Shown here piece by piece: positions 26,158-33,896 of a DNA stretch of 64,000 nt. Positions within the stretch are counted from its first letter, which is position 1. The number at the start of each line of letters is the position of its first letter. The notes under the pieces are model-generated. The model did no database searches. It saw only the letters and a list, made by a program, of their open reading frames with translations, and had not been told where the DNA came from. Origin of the DNA: Flavobacterium oncorhynchi. GTDB taxonomy: Bacteria > Bacteroidota > Bacteroidia > Flavobacteriales > Flavobacteriaceae. The stretch spans positions 1-64,000 of the forward strand of contig NZ_MUHA01000028.1 in the NCBI RefSeq assembly GCF_002217355.1. Reading direction: 5' to 3'. The position numbers and the translations under genes are program-made.

Positions 26158-26856
26158 ATGAACAATATATTTTCTGATAACAGCCAAATAGGAGTAGTAA
26201 CTGCTTTCTCTGATCTTGTAAATACCCATTTCAAAGGAGAAATGAATGCGCTTTGCTGGTACAGAAATTTGGATGGTGATTTTAATGAGATTGTAACCAA
26301 ATTATCTTTAAAAGAAAATATAACCGAAGTTTTTCCCGAAGATTTAATTGCGCTCCAACTCTCAGAAAAGGGAAATACGGCTAGAGAAATAATCTTAAAT
26401 GATTTACAATTATTAACTCATTTTCGTGCTTCGCCCTCGCTTAATTTACTGAAGTGTTACGAACGTGATGACGAATTTGATTTTATATCTACAGATGTGT
26501 ATTCGTTTCACGTTGATCGTTCGCCTATTGCAACAGATACTTTTTTATGTACCTATCACGGAGCCGCAAGCGATATTGTTTCAAATTCGCAAGCAGACCA
26601 AAAAATCCTAATTCCAGAAGTCCGAGCAAAATTAAAAGAACTCCACGATGGACCAGAGGAAGAATTCGAAGATTTTCTAAAAGAAAACTATTTTGATTTG
26701 CATTATCAGCTTCATCCGGATGCAGAACCAATTAATTTAGGATTAGGACATCTTTGGCGTTTGGCTGTAGATCATCCAAAACAACAAGTACTTCCTTGCA
26801 TTCATAGAGCACCAATAGAAAATGAAGGAGAATATCGATTGTTGCTGATTTGTTGA
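26158..26856 (+). CDS. DUF1826 family protein
   Basis: 232 residues, soluble. The family signature is visible as FHVDRSPIATDTFLCTYHGAAS in the centre and LPCIHRAP with a late Arg (YRLLLI) at the end. His-x-Asp followed by a distant His and an Arg is the same ligand set as Fe(II)/2-oxoglutarate enzymes, which suggests a jelly-roll metalloprotein; that is inference. In other bacteria DUF1826 genes are linked with zinc-starvation genes. Here no such neighbours are seen. Confidence 0.72.
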   Translation: MNNIFSDNSQIGVVTAFSDLVNTHFKGEMNALCWYRNLDGDFNEIVTKLSLKENITEVFPEDLIALQLSEKGNTAREIILNDLQLLTHFRASPSLNLLKCYERDDEFDFISTDVYSFHVDRSPIATDTFLCTYHGAASDIVSNSQADQKILIPEVRAKLKELHDGPEEEFEDFLKENYFDLHYQLHPDAEPINLGLGHLWRLAVDHPKQQVLPCIHRAPIENEGEYRLLLIC

Positions 26857-26954
26857 GAGTAAAGTCTGATCTCTCGGATTTGTGCAATGACAGTTTGGAA
26901 ATCCTTTCCAAACCCATTGGTGTATTAATAAAAACTGATGTAAAGTAAAATAGC

Positions 26955-27200
26955 TTATAAATTAGGCAGATCTTTTTTAAATTCAGCTAACATTTCTTCT
27001 CTAGTTTGTTTTTTTGCAAAGTCGCTTTTTTCTCCCTTATCTATTTTAGCTCTTACAAACTCATAGTATTCTTCTTGTGAACGAGCTTGCTTAATCAAAT
27101 AGTTAATAGCTTCACTTTTGCTGCTAAACTCTTCTGTATTAACTTGATTTTTCAACCACTCTTCATTATGGGCAGTTAATGATATATTTTGGCGTGTCAT
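26955..27200 (-). CDS. ParD/CopG-like ribbon-helix-helix antitoxin (orphan)
   Basis: 81 residues. The N-terminal ribbon-helix-helix is read as RQNISLTAHNEEWLKNQV and SSKSEAINYLIKQA, followed by a charged antitoxin tail (YYEFVRAKIDKGEKSDFA, then EMLAEFKKDLP). ParD antitoxins are normally followed by a ParE toxin gene. Only about 100 bases remain before the convergent DUF1826 gene, and no ParE-like frame is there, so this is an orphan. An imperfect palindrome GTGTGAATTTACAC (27223-27236) 23 bases upstream is a plausible self-operator. Confidence 0.85.
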   Translation of the reverse strand: MTRQNISLTAHNEEWLKNQVNTEEFSSKSEAINYLIKQARSQEEYYEFVRAKIDKGEKSDFAKKQTREEMLAEFKKDLPNL

Positions 27201-27622
27201 AAATAATGCAAGTTTTATATTTGTGTGAATTTACACCAATATTTTAAAATGGAAAACATAATTCTATGATAAAAATAGTATTTGTCACCTGTTTTTAATT
27301 AACATTTTGAATCCAGATGCGCGGATATGCCTAACGATAGCCTATTCAAAGGTTAATTATATCTCTCATTTTGAAAGGCTTATCATATCATTTTGATAAG
27401 AATTTATAAATAACATGATAATTTTTATTTGGTAGTAAATTGATAATTAATTATTTGATGTTTTTTAAAATTTACTGGCATGCAATTTGACTTCATTTAT
27501 CAAAAATAATTCAACTGTTTTGCATAATTATATAGGATTACATCAATTTTGAAAATGATGTAATTCATTACAACTGTAATAATAGAATTATAACCCCAAA
27601 ACAGTATCAATTTTAAAGAAAT
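27201..27622. other. AT-rich intergenic region with operator-like dyads
   Basis: Two dyads sit in front of the small gene at 27623: ATTACATCA (27537) with TGATGTAAT (27556-27564), then ATTACA-AC-TGTAAT (27567-27580). The left part holds the imperfect palindrome upstream of the orphan antitoxin gene and a TATATTTG box at 27216 on the plus strand with no gene behind it. Otherwise featureless. Confidence 0.45.
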
Positions 27623-27769
27623 ATGAAAGCAAAAAAAACTAGAAATAAAGAGATTACGAAACGATATTTATCAAATAAATCGATGCTGAGAAAAGATAGA
27701 GCCATTAACTTAATTGTGTTTGCTATAGTTTCCTTTATTACCGTTTTGCTAATCTGGCAAATAGTATAG
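27623..27769 (+). CDS. 48-residue single-pass membrane protein
   Basis: ATG at 27623 to TAG at 27767. The first 29 residues are strongly basic (MKAKKTRNKEITKRYLSNKS, then MLRKDRA), followed by one hydrophobic helix (INLIVFAIVSFITVLLIWQIV) to the end. This is the positive-inside form of a small bitopic inner-membrane protein. No family is recognised. Two dyad repeats lie 43-86 bases upstream. Its good sequence character and lack of overlapping alternatives make it likely real, but it is below normal gene-calling length. Confidence 0.5.
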   Translation: MKAKKTRNKEITKRYLSNKSMLRKDRAINLIVFAIVSFITVLLIWQIV

Positions 27770-27801
27770 ATTGTATTTAATTAGCCTATATCAAAATGAT
27801 G

Positions 27802-27825
27802 CTTTGCGGGCACGGATTACAAATC
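27802..27825. repeat. 24-bp direct repeat, copy 1
   Basis: CTTTGCGGGCACGGATTACA followed by AATC. The same 24 bases recur at 28313-28336, 511 bases on. The surrounding sequence also shows similarity (gc-rich tail with cgat/tatcggg). It looks like a scrap of a dispersed element. Confidence 0.75.
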
Positions 27826-27893
27826 TGCGCTATCGGGTTCGGAATAGCTTTGAAATACGATGTTTTTGTAGTACATTCGTAAAATAATATTGA

Positions 27894-28088
27894 ATATTAG
27901 TAGTAATTAGTTTTTTATCGGTTGTTCTTTTTGGATGTCCACCCGTAACTTTTTTCCAGTTTGCTCTGGGTGGAATAACAGTTTTTAACTATATTAAAAA
28001 TCTTGAAGGTATGAATGACAAAGGAATTTTTTTGAAAAGGTGGATTTGGGTTAACGCGGGCAGTCCGAGTTTAGAAAAGTCAAATTGA
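27894..28088 (+). pseudogene. Open frame without start codon, membrane-protein-like remnant
   Basis: Sixty-four codons are open between TGA (27891) and TGA (28086), giving a very hydrophobic first half (LVVISFLSVVLFGCPPVTFF) and a soluble tail (RWIWVNAGSPSLEKSN). There is no ATG, GTG or TTG before an internal Met at about codon 39. It may be the remains of a small membrane or lipoprotein gene that lost its start, or a chance frame. Confidence 0.25.
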
Positions 28089-28120
28089 TATTAAAACTAA
28101 TGACGAATATATTGTAGTTA

Positions 28121-28149
28121 GCCTGCAGGTTCGATTCCTGAGCTGTCCA
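28121..28149 (+). other. tRNA 3'-end-like fragment
   Basis: GCAGG-TTCGATT-CCTG looks like a T arm and is followed by GCTGTCCA as an acceptor strand. A partly complementary GGGCAGT lies at 28058, but the D and anticodon arms cannot be folded, so it is not a working tRNA. A terminator follows directly. It may be an attachment-site scar or a tRNA relic. Confidence 0.35.
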
Positions 28150-28159
28150 CGAAATAGGT

Positions 28160-28182
28160 CCCTCAATTGAGGGGCTTTTTTT
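28160..28182 (+). terminator. Rho-independent terminator after the tRNA-like fragment
   Basis: CCCTCAATTGAGGG (28160-28173) is a perfect palindrome followed by GCTTTTTTT. Such a unit normally closes a tRNA or small-RNA transcript. Confidence 0.7.
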
Positions 28183-28312
28183 ATTGGTCTCAGATCGGGG
28201 TAAATGGTTCTTCCCATCATTTTAATGATCCCGATCGCTCGTATATGCGCAACTATAGTGCGGAAATTCTTTCCGTTCCTGTTCCTATATTAATAAAAAT
28301 CTGTTATGATTA

Positions 28313-28336
28313 CTTTGCGGGCACGGATTACAAATC
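28313..28336. repeat. 24-bp direct repeat, copy 2
   Basis: Exact second copy of the 24 bases at 27802. A 72-codon open frame across it (28167-28385) begins at a non-ATG codon inside the terminator and is taken as spurious. A TATATTTG box at 28362 could serve the protease gene at 28461. Confidence 0.75.
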
Positions 28337-28460
28337 GGGCGATCAGGTACTAATGGTTTTTTATATTTGTAAAATTTGTGTTTAACCGAAAAATCTCGCA
28401 TCTTTAATCCTCAACATCCACAAACGCTAAGACGTTATCTGTAATTTTAAACCAGATATA

Positions 28461-29258
28461 ATGAAAGAAATTGTAGAAAAATATATAAATAGTCTTCCAA
28501 AAATTAGGAATTTCACTTGCACACTTTTTAAAAATCTAGATTCTTACACGCAACATGGCACTGGTGTTTTTGTAAAAATTGGAATGAAATATTTTCTATT
28601 CTCCGCAGCTCATGTTTTTGATGATTTTGAAAAATTATTCATACCCATTAAAGAAGGTAAAACATTAATTAAACCTGGTGGAAATATTATTAAAAATAAT
28701 CCAAAAAACGATAGGAAGTCTGATGAATTAGATGTGGCAATTTTAATTTTGGACAATCAATCTGTAATAGATTTAAGCATTGATTATTCATTTCTTGAAA
28801 GTTCAAATATTGAGATTAATCATTCTTCAATTGATTTTATGAGTTACATAGTTTTTGGATACCCAAGTAATTGGTCAAAAAAATCACATTCGAGAAATTC
28901 ATTTCATTCTATTCCATTTATTAGTGTCACAAAATGTGTGAATTTAAATGAGTATAAGAAATTAAAAAGAGATGCTTATTTAAATCTTATTGTAGAGTAT
29001 GATCGACAAAACACGCCCAATCTAAAATCTAAATCAATAAGTTATGGACCTGATTTGTTTGGGATTAGTGGATGTGGTCTGTGGTATATCAATAATTTTG
29101 ATTTGAAAAGCGAACCAAAATTAATTGGAATTATGAATGAGTGGTCAATTTCAAATAGAAATAGATTAATAGCAACAAGAATAGATGCATATACAGAAAT
29201 ACTACGTAAAGAAGGAATAATTGATTTTAAAGAAACGGATTTATTCGAATTTAAATAA
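28461..29258 (+). CDS. Trypsin-like serine protease, cytoplasmic
   Basis: 265 residues with no signal peptide. A chymotrypsin-fold triad is visible in order: His51 in LFSAAHVFDD, Asp91 in DELDVAIL, Ser203 in FGISGCGLW (G-x-S-G). HGTGVFVKIG at 32-41 is the usual strand before the His loop. Lack of a secretion signal and the solitary, accessory-looking neighbourhood (repeats, orphan antitoxin, XRE regulator) recall cytoplasmic trypsin-like effectors found in bacterial defence loci, but no partner protein (STAND, TIR or similar) is adjacent. -7 box TATATTTG at 28362. Confidence 0.8.
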   Translation: MKEIVEKYINSLPKIRNFTCTLFKNLDSYTQHGTGVFVKIGMKYFLFSAAHVFDDFEKLFIPIKEGKTLIKPGGNIIKNNPKNDRKSDELDVAILILDNQSVIDLSIDYSFLESSNIEINHSSIDFMSYIVFGYPSNWSKKSHSRNSFHSIPFISVTKCVNLNEYKKLKRDAYLNLIVEYDRQNTPNLKSKSISYGPDLFGISGCGLWYINNFDLKSEPKLIGIMNEWSISNRNRLIATRIDAYTEILRKEGIIDFKETDLFEFK

Positions 29259-29273
29259 AAAATACAGATAACA

Positions 29274-29382
29274 GCTACTACAGCGGATTTGGGCAATTGG
29301 CATAATGGAAAGTTTTGTATTTGGAATGATTGGAAAAATTTGAATAATGTACTTAATTTAGCCCTAAACCCGCTGTAGTAGC
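29274..29382. repeat. 109-bp element with 13-bp terminal inverted repeats
   Basis: GCTACTACAGCGG (29274-29286) is matched exactly by CCGCTGTAGTAGC (29370-29382), and the pairing continues imperfectly inward (ATTTGGGC against GCCCTAAA). No open frame inside. This is the layout of a miniature inverted-repeat element; it sits directly between the protease gene and a terminator. Confidence 0.65.
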
Positions 29383-29420
29383 AAAACAGAAAAGAGACTT
29401 TTGAGTCTCTTTTCTGTTTT
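29383..29420. terminator. Bidirectional terminator between convergent genes
   Basis: AAAACAGAAAAGAGACT (29383-29399) pairs perfectly with AGTCTCTTTTCTGTTTT (29404-29420); loop TTTG. Serves the protease and the XRE regulator genes. Confidence 0.88.
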
Positions 29421-29438
29421 ATATATCTTTAAAAACTA

Positions 29439-29846
29439 TTATTTGCTAATCAATTTCTCAAGCCTAACCATCATTTCATCTTTCTCTTTCAACATCCTTT
29501 CATACAAAGCAATTTTTTCATCATGAAGTTGAATCAATTTTTCGATCGGATTAACATTAAATGTTGAACTATGTCCCGTATTTAAGAATGCTCCATTTTC
29601 AAAAGTATTAGAAATTATATTTATCGCTTGTTCTTCATCAAAATTCTGAAAAGCTTCAACAGGAATTTTTAATACTGCTGAGATTTGTTTTAGCAAACTG
29701 TCTTCAATTACATCTTTTTGCTCCAGCATAGAAATTTTCTTTTGGTTCCAGTCTTCGCCCAGATCATAAGCTAATGCTTCTTGCTTTATGTTAAGCATTT
29801 CTCTAAAACGTTTTACGTTTCTTCCCTGATGTATTTTCTGTTCCAT
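29439..29846 (-). CDS. XRE-family helix-turn-helix regulator
   Basis: 135 residues from the ATG at 29846; thirteen more codons are open upstream but lack regulator-like sequence. The HTH lies at about 10-65 (RNVKRFREMLNIKQEALAYD, then NQKKISMLEQKDVI and LLKQISAVLKIPVEAF). The C-terminus is a coiled coil (LIQLHDEKIALYERMLKEKD) that should mediate oligomerisation. Its target is unknown; it may control itself or the accessory genes nearby. Confidence 0.88.
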   Translation of the reverse strand: MEQKIHQGRNVKRFREMLNIKQEALAYDLGEDWNQKKISMLEQKDVIEDSLLKQISAVLKIPVEAFQNFDEEQAINIISNTFENGAFLNTGHSSTFNVNPIEKLIQLHDEKIALYERMLKEKDEMMVRLEKLISK

Positions 29847-30026
29847 AATGAATATTGGTTTTCTAAGGCTCAAAGATAAAGCCATTTGGTCTAAAAATGA
29901 TGAGTTTCAAAGATAAAAAAATATTTTAAAGAAGAATTATTTTGTAAGAATATTATAGCTGTTTATCGAATAGATTATCCTTTTGAAAGAATAGAATTTC
30001 GCTTGATAATTTTAAAGTTACTAACT

Positions 30027-30296
30027 ATGAAAAAGGATAAAATATCTTTCGAAACCAGATATTGGGCAGGATATACGACAAAAAATCCGTTTAGGGCAAT
30101 TAATGCCTTTTTTGACTATGCAGATCTTGATTATTATAAACAACATTTAAGCGAAATGGTAATTTACAGTTATAAAAGAAAAGTCTATTTACAGGACAAT
30201 CCCGCTAGTGTTTTTGTTTTATATACTGCTTTTAACTCTTTTCTGAAAATTTGTTACTGCCTGCAAGAGAAAAACAAAAAATGGAAGATTAAATAA
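30027..30296 (+). CDS. Hypothetical protein, N-terminal half of a probably split gene
   Basis: 89 residues from the ATG at 30027 (an upstream non-ATG start is possible). Aromatic-rich soluble protein: FETRYWAGYTTKNPFRAINA, FDYADLDYYKQHL, VFVLYTAFNSFLKICYCLQ. It ends at a TAA after KKWKIK, and the reading frame then stays open without a shift for 96 more codons (see next entry). I do not know the family's function. XRE gene is divergent upstream. Confidence 0.6.
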   Translation: MKKDKISFETRYWAGYTTKNPFRAINAFFDYADLDYYKQHLSEMVIYSYKRKVYLQDNPASVFVLYTAFNSFLKICYCLQEKNKKWKIK

Positions 30297-30584
30297 TCTT
30301 TGCGTTCTGAAAAGGTTTTTCATCTTTTGTCGCTTACAAAAGAGGAATACGAAAATCCTTTTATTGTATTTCAAAAAGCATTTGATGAATTAACTCTTGA
30401 GGAATTTGCACTATTTCTATGTCAAATCCTCGAGCTTTCGTTGTTTCCTTATGCCGAAGATCCTGACTTTGACCTGACGACACCTTATATTCATTTAATG
30501 AAAATGCTCGATGCCGTGGAGTTAATAAGAGAAAGGGGAGTTGAAAAAATCAAGAAAACAAATCAGATTAATGCTGTGATGTAA
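30297..30584 (+). CDS. Hypothetical protein, C-terminal half of a probably split gene
   Basis: The frame is identical to that of the gene ending at 30296 and is separated from it only by the TAA. It has no ATG; the first possible start is a TTG at 30300. Sequence: LLSLTKEEYENPFIVFQKAF, FALFLCQILELSLFPY, HLMKMLDAVELIRERGVEKI. The coding character continues right after the stop codon, so this is more likely the second half of one gene interrupted by a nonsense codon than a separate gene started by TTG. The alternative is translational reinitiation. Confidence 0.55.
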   Translation, partial: SLRSEKVFHLLSLTKEEYENPFIVFQKAFDELTLEEFALFLCQILELSLFPYAEDPDFDLTTPYIHLMKMLDAVELIRERGVEKIKKTNQINAVM

Positions 30585-30808
30585 TTATTATTGAATATTT
30601 TTTTAAGTAAAAATAAGCAGCTTTAACTTTTTGCGGTAAAAATGGTATCCACTCCAAAGTAATATTAAGTGAAAAAAGCTTGAGTAAAAATTTTCAGAAT
30701 GTAAATATTACGGTTGAGTCTAAAAATATGATTCTTCAGTAATTTTAAAAAAAAAGGTAAAGTTTAATTCAGCAATTTTACGGCAATAATTGCTTAATCT
30801 ATGTATCT

Positions 30809-31642
30809 ATGATAACTCCACTTACCATAATCGCCGCTACAAATTTTTCTACTATCGCAGGCAATGCCGTAACTTATGCTGCGGGACTTGCAAAAGCAAC
30901 AGGTGCCAAACTTATTTTGTTCAACTCATTTTCGTTAAGCGTTCACAGTGCCAATTCTTTGATTACTGCCGAATCGATGCAGAAACAAATGGATAAAGCA
31001 GCTTTACGAGTTCAAACTTTAGGTGAGGAGATCGCAGATTTGTTTAAAATTTCCGTAGAAAGCATTTGCAGTTATTCTTTTTTAGAAGATGAACTTCCCG
31101 CTATCATTGATCAAACTAATGCTGATCTTGTTGTGATGGGAATGGCAGAACGTTCGCTGGAGCAGGATTTACTGGGAAATACAACCACTTCGGTTATTAA
31201 AAGTTTAAATATTCCCATTTTGGCTGTTCCACAAAATGCCCGTTTTCAAAACGCAAAAAAAATCTTGTATGCCTGTGATACGCTAAGTTTATCGTCAATT
31301 AGAAGATTTACCTGGATTAGAGAGGTGATTGGCAATTTAGGTTCTGAAATTGAATTTTTCAGCGTTGATAAAAAATTAGACGAAATAAGAGAAGAACAAG
31401 GCAAAGTTTTACTAAATTCTTCAATTGGAAATAATTTTGAAGATGTAAAATATATTTATAAAAACGTAAGATCAAATGCGGTGATCGATGAAATTAAGAA
31501 AGAAATCAAAAATTTTGAAGCCGATATTTTAGTAATGGTACCTCAAAAATATGGTTTTTGGGATTCATTGATTCATAGAAGTAAAACCAGAATTATGGCC
31601 GTAGGTTTAGATATTCCATTATTATCTATTCCAAAGAATTAA
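30809..31642 (+). CDS. Universal stress protein (tandem UspA domains)
   Basis: 277 residues made of two UspA folds (about 1-145 and 148-277). Domain one is typical: LTIIAATNFSTIAGNAVTYA at the start, ADLVVMGMAERS and NTTTSVIKSLNIPILAVPQ near its end, although the ATP loop G-x2-G-x9-G-S/T is modified. Domain two is more diverged. Cytoplasmic stress protein; exact role unknown. FabH follows 22 bases downstream, so they may share a transcript. Confidence 0.93.
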   Translation: MITPLTIIAATNFSTIAGNAVTYAAGLAKATGAKLILFNSFSLSVHSANSLITAESMQKQMDKAALRVQTLGEEIADLFKISVESICSYSFLEDELPAIIDQTNADLVVMGMAERSLEQDLLGNTTTSVIKSLNIPILAVPQNARFQNAKKILYACDTLSLSSIRRFTWIREVIGNLGSEIEFFSVDKKLDEIREEQGKVLLNSSIGNNFEDVKYIYKNVRSNAVIDEIKKEIKNFEADILVMVPQKYGFWDSLIHRSKTRIMAVGLDIPLLSIPKN

Positions 31643-31664
31643 AAAAAACAAAAAAGACAAAAAA

Positions 31665-32711
31665 ATGAAGGCAGTAATTACAGCTATTGGCGGTTTTGTA
31701 CCCACTTCAATCCTAAATAATAAAACAATTTCAGAAACTGTTGAAACTACAGAGCAATGGATTGAGAAAAGAACAGGAATAAAAGAAAGACGAATTGCAG
31801 TAGGTAAAAGTACATCTGACCTTGCCTGTGGTGCGATCGAAAATTTAATGAGCAATTATGATGTCGATGCTTCTGAAATTGAAGTTTTGATACTCGCAAC
31901 AGCCACACCAGATCATATTTTGGCGCCAACAGCCAGTAAAATATGTGAGCTGAGCGGACTTAAAAACGCTTTTGGTTTTGATATGAATGCAGCTTGCAGT
32001 GGTTTTTTGTATGCTCTTGAAATGGGTGCAACAATGATTGAAAGCGGACGTTATAAGAAGATTATTGTAGCTGGTGCAGACAAAATGAGTTCGATTGTTG
32101 ATTATGAAGATCGAAATACTTGTATTCTTTTTGGAGACGGGGCAGGAGCGGTACTTTTAGAAAAGACCGAAACAGAATACGGATTATTGAAGAGTATTTT
32201 AAAAACTGACGGAAGCGGTACTGAATCTTTAATTGTACCAGCGGGCGGGTCTAAATTTCCTGCTAGTATGCAGAGTATTCTGCACAAAAAACATTTTATT
32301 ACACAAGAAGGATCATTTGTGTTTAAAAGAGCTGTTGAAGCAATGTCAAGTGTATCAAGAGATGTTTTGATTAGTAATGGTCTAGATGCCGATGAAATTG
32401 ACTGGGTTATCCCGCATCAGGCAAACCTGAGAATTATAAATGCTGTGAGCGAAAATCTTGCTATCGATAATAAAAAAGTAAAAGTTAATATCGAAAGATA
32501 TGGCAATACAACCTCGGCGACAATTCCGTTATGTTTATGGGATTATGCTGCTGATTTTAAAGAAGGACAAAATCTGCTTATAACTACATTTGGAGCTGGA
32601 TTTTCTTGGGGTGCAACCTGTTTAAAATGGGGCGTTATGAGAGAAAGAAAACCGCAAAAGTCTAATAAAGCAATTCAAAAAAGGAAAGTTTTAGAGCCGC
32701 AATTATCGTAA
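31665..32711 (+). CDS. fabH: 3-oxoacyl-ACP synthase III
   Basis: 348 residues. Catalytic triad of the KAS III group: Cys111 in NAACSGFLYALE, His251 in WVIPHQANLRI, Asn281 in YGNTTSAT. Thiolase-fold halves at about 1-170 and 230-330; GFGAGFSWG closes the fold. It condenses acetyl- (or branched) acyl-CoA with malonyl-ACP to start fatty-acid synthesis, in the cytosol. The C-terminus carries a basic tail of about 20 residues (RERKPQKSNKAIQ) beyond the usual end. It lies away from the fab/rpmF cluster, so it could be a second FabH. Confidence 0.93.
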   Translation: MKAVITAIGGFVPTSILNNKTISETVETTEQWIEKRTGIKERRIAVGKSTSDLACGAIENLMSNYDVDASEIEVLILATATPDHILAPTASKICELSGLKNAFGFDMNAACSGFLYALEMGATMIESGRYKKIIVAGADKMSSIVDYEDRNTCILFGDGAGAVLLEKTETEYGLLKSILKTDGSGTESLIVPAGGSKFPASMQSILHKKHFITQEGSFVFKRAVEAMSSVSRDVLISNGLDADEIDWVIPHQANLRIINAVSENLAIDNKKVKVNIERYGNTTSATIPLCLWDYAADFKEGQNLLITTFGAGFSWGATCLKWGVMRERKPQKSNKAIQKRKVLEPQLS

Positions 32712-32748
32712 TCTTATAGATTAATGAAAATAGGATTTTTTCAATTTT

Positions 32749-32756
32749 TATCTTTG
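32749..32756 (+). promoter_or_regulatory. Promoter -7 box for the LytS/LytTR operon
   Basis: TATCTTTG matches TAnnTTTG; 50 bases before the kinase ATG at 32806. The -33 TTG is not at the usual distance. Confidence 0.4.
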
Positions 32757-32805
32757 TTTAAAATTAAAAGTATAAATTTATTCATAAACCAGTTGTTATA
32801 TATAA

Positions 32806-33891
32806 ATGGGGGCAAGTATTCAAAATAAAATTACGGGGAAGAATTTTTTCTACAAATACTATAGAATTATAGTTATTCCAGTAGTTTTTTTAGTGTATAT
32901 GTCTTCCTATTATCTGTTGAATCCATATCAGGAAGAATCTTTAATATCGCTTGACTCGACATTCGATATTTTTATTATTCTGATATACTGTGGTGTACTT
33001 ACAGAATTAAGTCTTTTTGTTGGACGAAGTTTAAATCGTTTAATACGCTGGGAACATAATCCTATTTTTAGAGCAGTTGCGCAGTTTATATGCCTCATAG
33101 CAGGAAATATTCTTTTAAACTATGTTTTTTCCTATTTATGGAACTATCTATATCCCGAAGCTTGTTTAGAAGAAAATGAACTGCTTATTATTTGGCAGTC
33201 TAACATTATGGCTGTGATATTATCTCTTTTTATTAGTTCAGTGCATACCGGAATTTTTTTATTGAACCGCTGGCGTGTGACCTCAAATGAAGCAGCTGAG
33301 CTCAAAATTAAAGCTTCGGAACTTCAGGAAGCCGTAACGCGATCACAGTTAGAATCGCTAAAATTGCAGTTAGATCCTCATTTTATATTTAATAATTTCA
33401 GTACATTGACTGAACTGATTCATGAAGATCAACAAGCAGCAGGATCTTTTTTGGAAAATATTACACGTGTGTACCGCTATATGATTTCGAACTTAGATAA
33501 AGACACTATAACGGTAAGAGAAGAAATGGAGTTTTTAAATGCCTATTTCTATCTGCTAAAAAAACGATTGGGTGAAAAAATTGACTTACATTTAGAAGTT
33601 GACAGCAATTGTCTTGATCTTCATTTGCCGCCATTAACGTTACAATTATTGGTCGAAAATGCCGTAAAACACAACATGGCAACATTATCGAGTCCGTTAA
33701 TTATATCCATTCATTCAGAAGAAAAAAGTTTAATAGTAAAAAATAATTTACAGCTTACTTCTGGAAAATCCCTAGTTTCTACAGGTGTAGGGCGCAAAAA
33801 TATAGAATTTCGGTATAAGATTCTATTCAACAAAAAACCTGTTTTTTCACAGTCATTAGAAAGTTTTACAGTGCGTTTACCATTAATATAG
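32806..33891 (+). CDS. LytS-like sensor histidine kinase
   Basis: 361 residues. Four membrane helices (about 20-160) with short loops and no large periplasmic domain, then a coiled linker and the His_kinase domain (PF06580) with His192 in QLDPHFIFNNFS. The ATPase domain has the N box LVENAVKHNM, but the glycine box is short (STGVGRKNIEFR). It would phosphorylate the LytTR response regulator encoded six bases downstream. Ligand unknown, likely membrane or envelope state. Confidence 0.93.
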   Translation: MGASIQNKITGKNFFYKYYRIIVIPVVFLVYMSSYYLLNPYQEESLISLDSTFDIFIILIYCGVLTELSLFVGRSLNRLIRWEHNPIFRAVAQFICLIAGNILLNYVFSYLWNYLYPEACLEENELLIIWQSNIMAVILSLFISSVHTGIFLLNRWRVTSNEAAELKIKASELQEAVTRSQLESLKLQLDPHFIFNNFSTLTELIHEDQQAAGSFLENITRVYRYMISNLDKDTITVREEMEFLNAYFYLLKKRLGEKIDLHLEVDSNCLDLHLPPLTLQLLVENAVKHNMATLSSPLIISIHSEEKSLIVKNNLQLTSGKSLVSTGVGRKNIEFRYKILFNKKPVFSQSLESFTVRLPLI

Positions 33892-33896
33892 AGAGT

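Noticed and set aside
28058..28149. Complete tRNA gene
   Set aside because: Acceptor and T arm can be partly paired, but no D arm or anticodon arm can be formed and the length is 92 bases; kept only as a fragment.
28167..28385. 72-codon open frame between the tRNA-like fragment and the protease
   Set aside because: It starts at a non-ATG codon inside a terminator and runs across a repeated 24-mer, so it is chance coding through repeat sequence.
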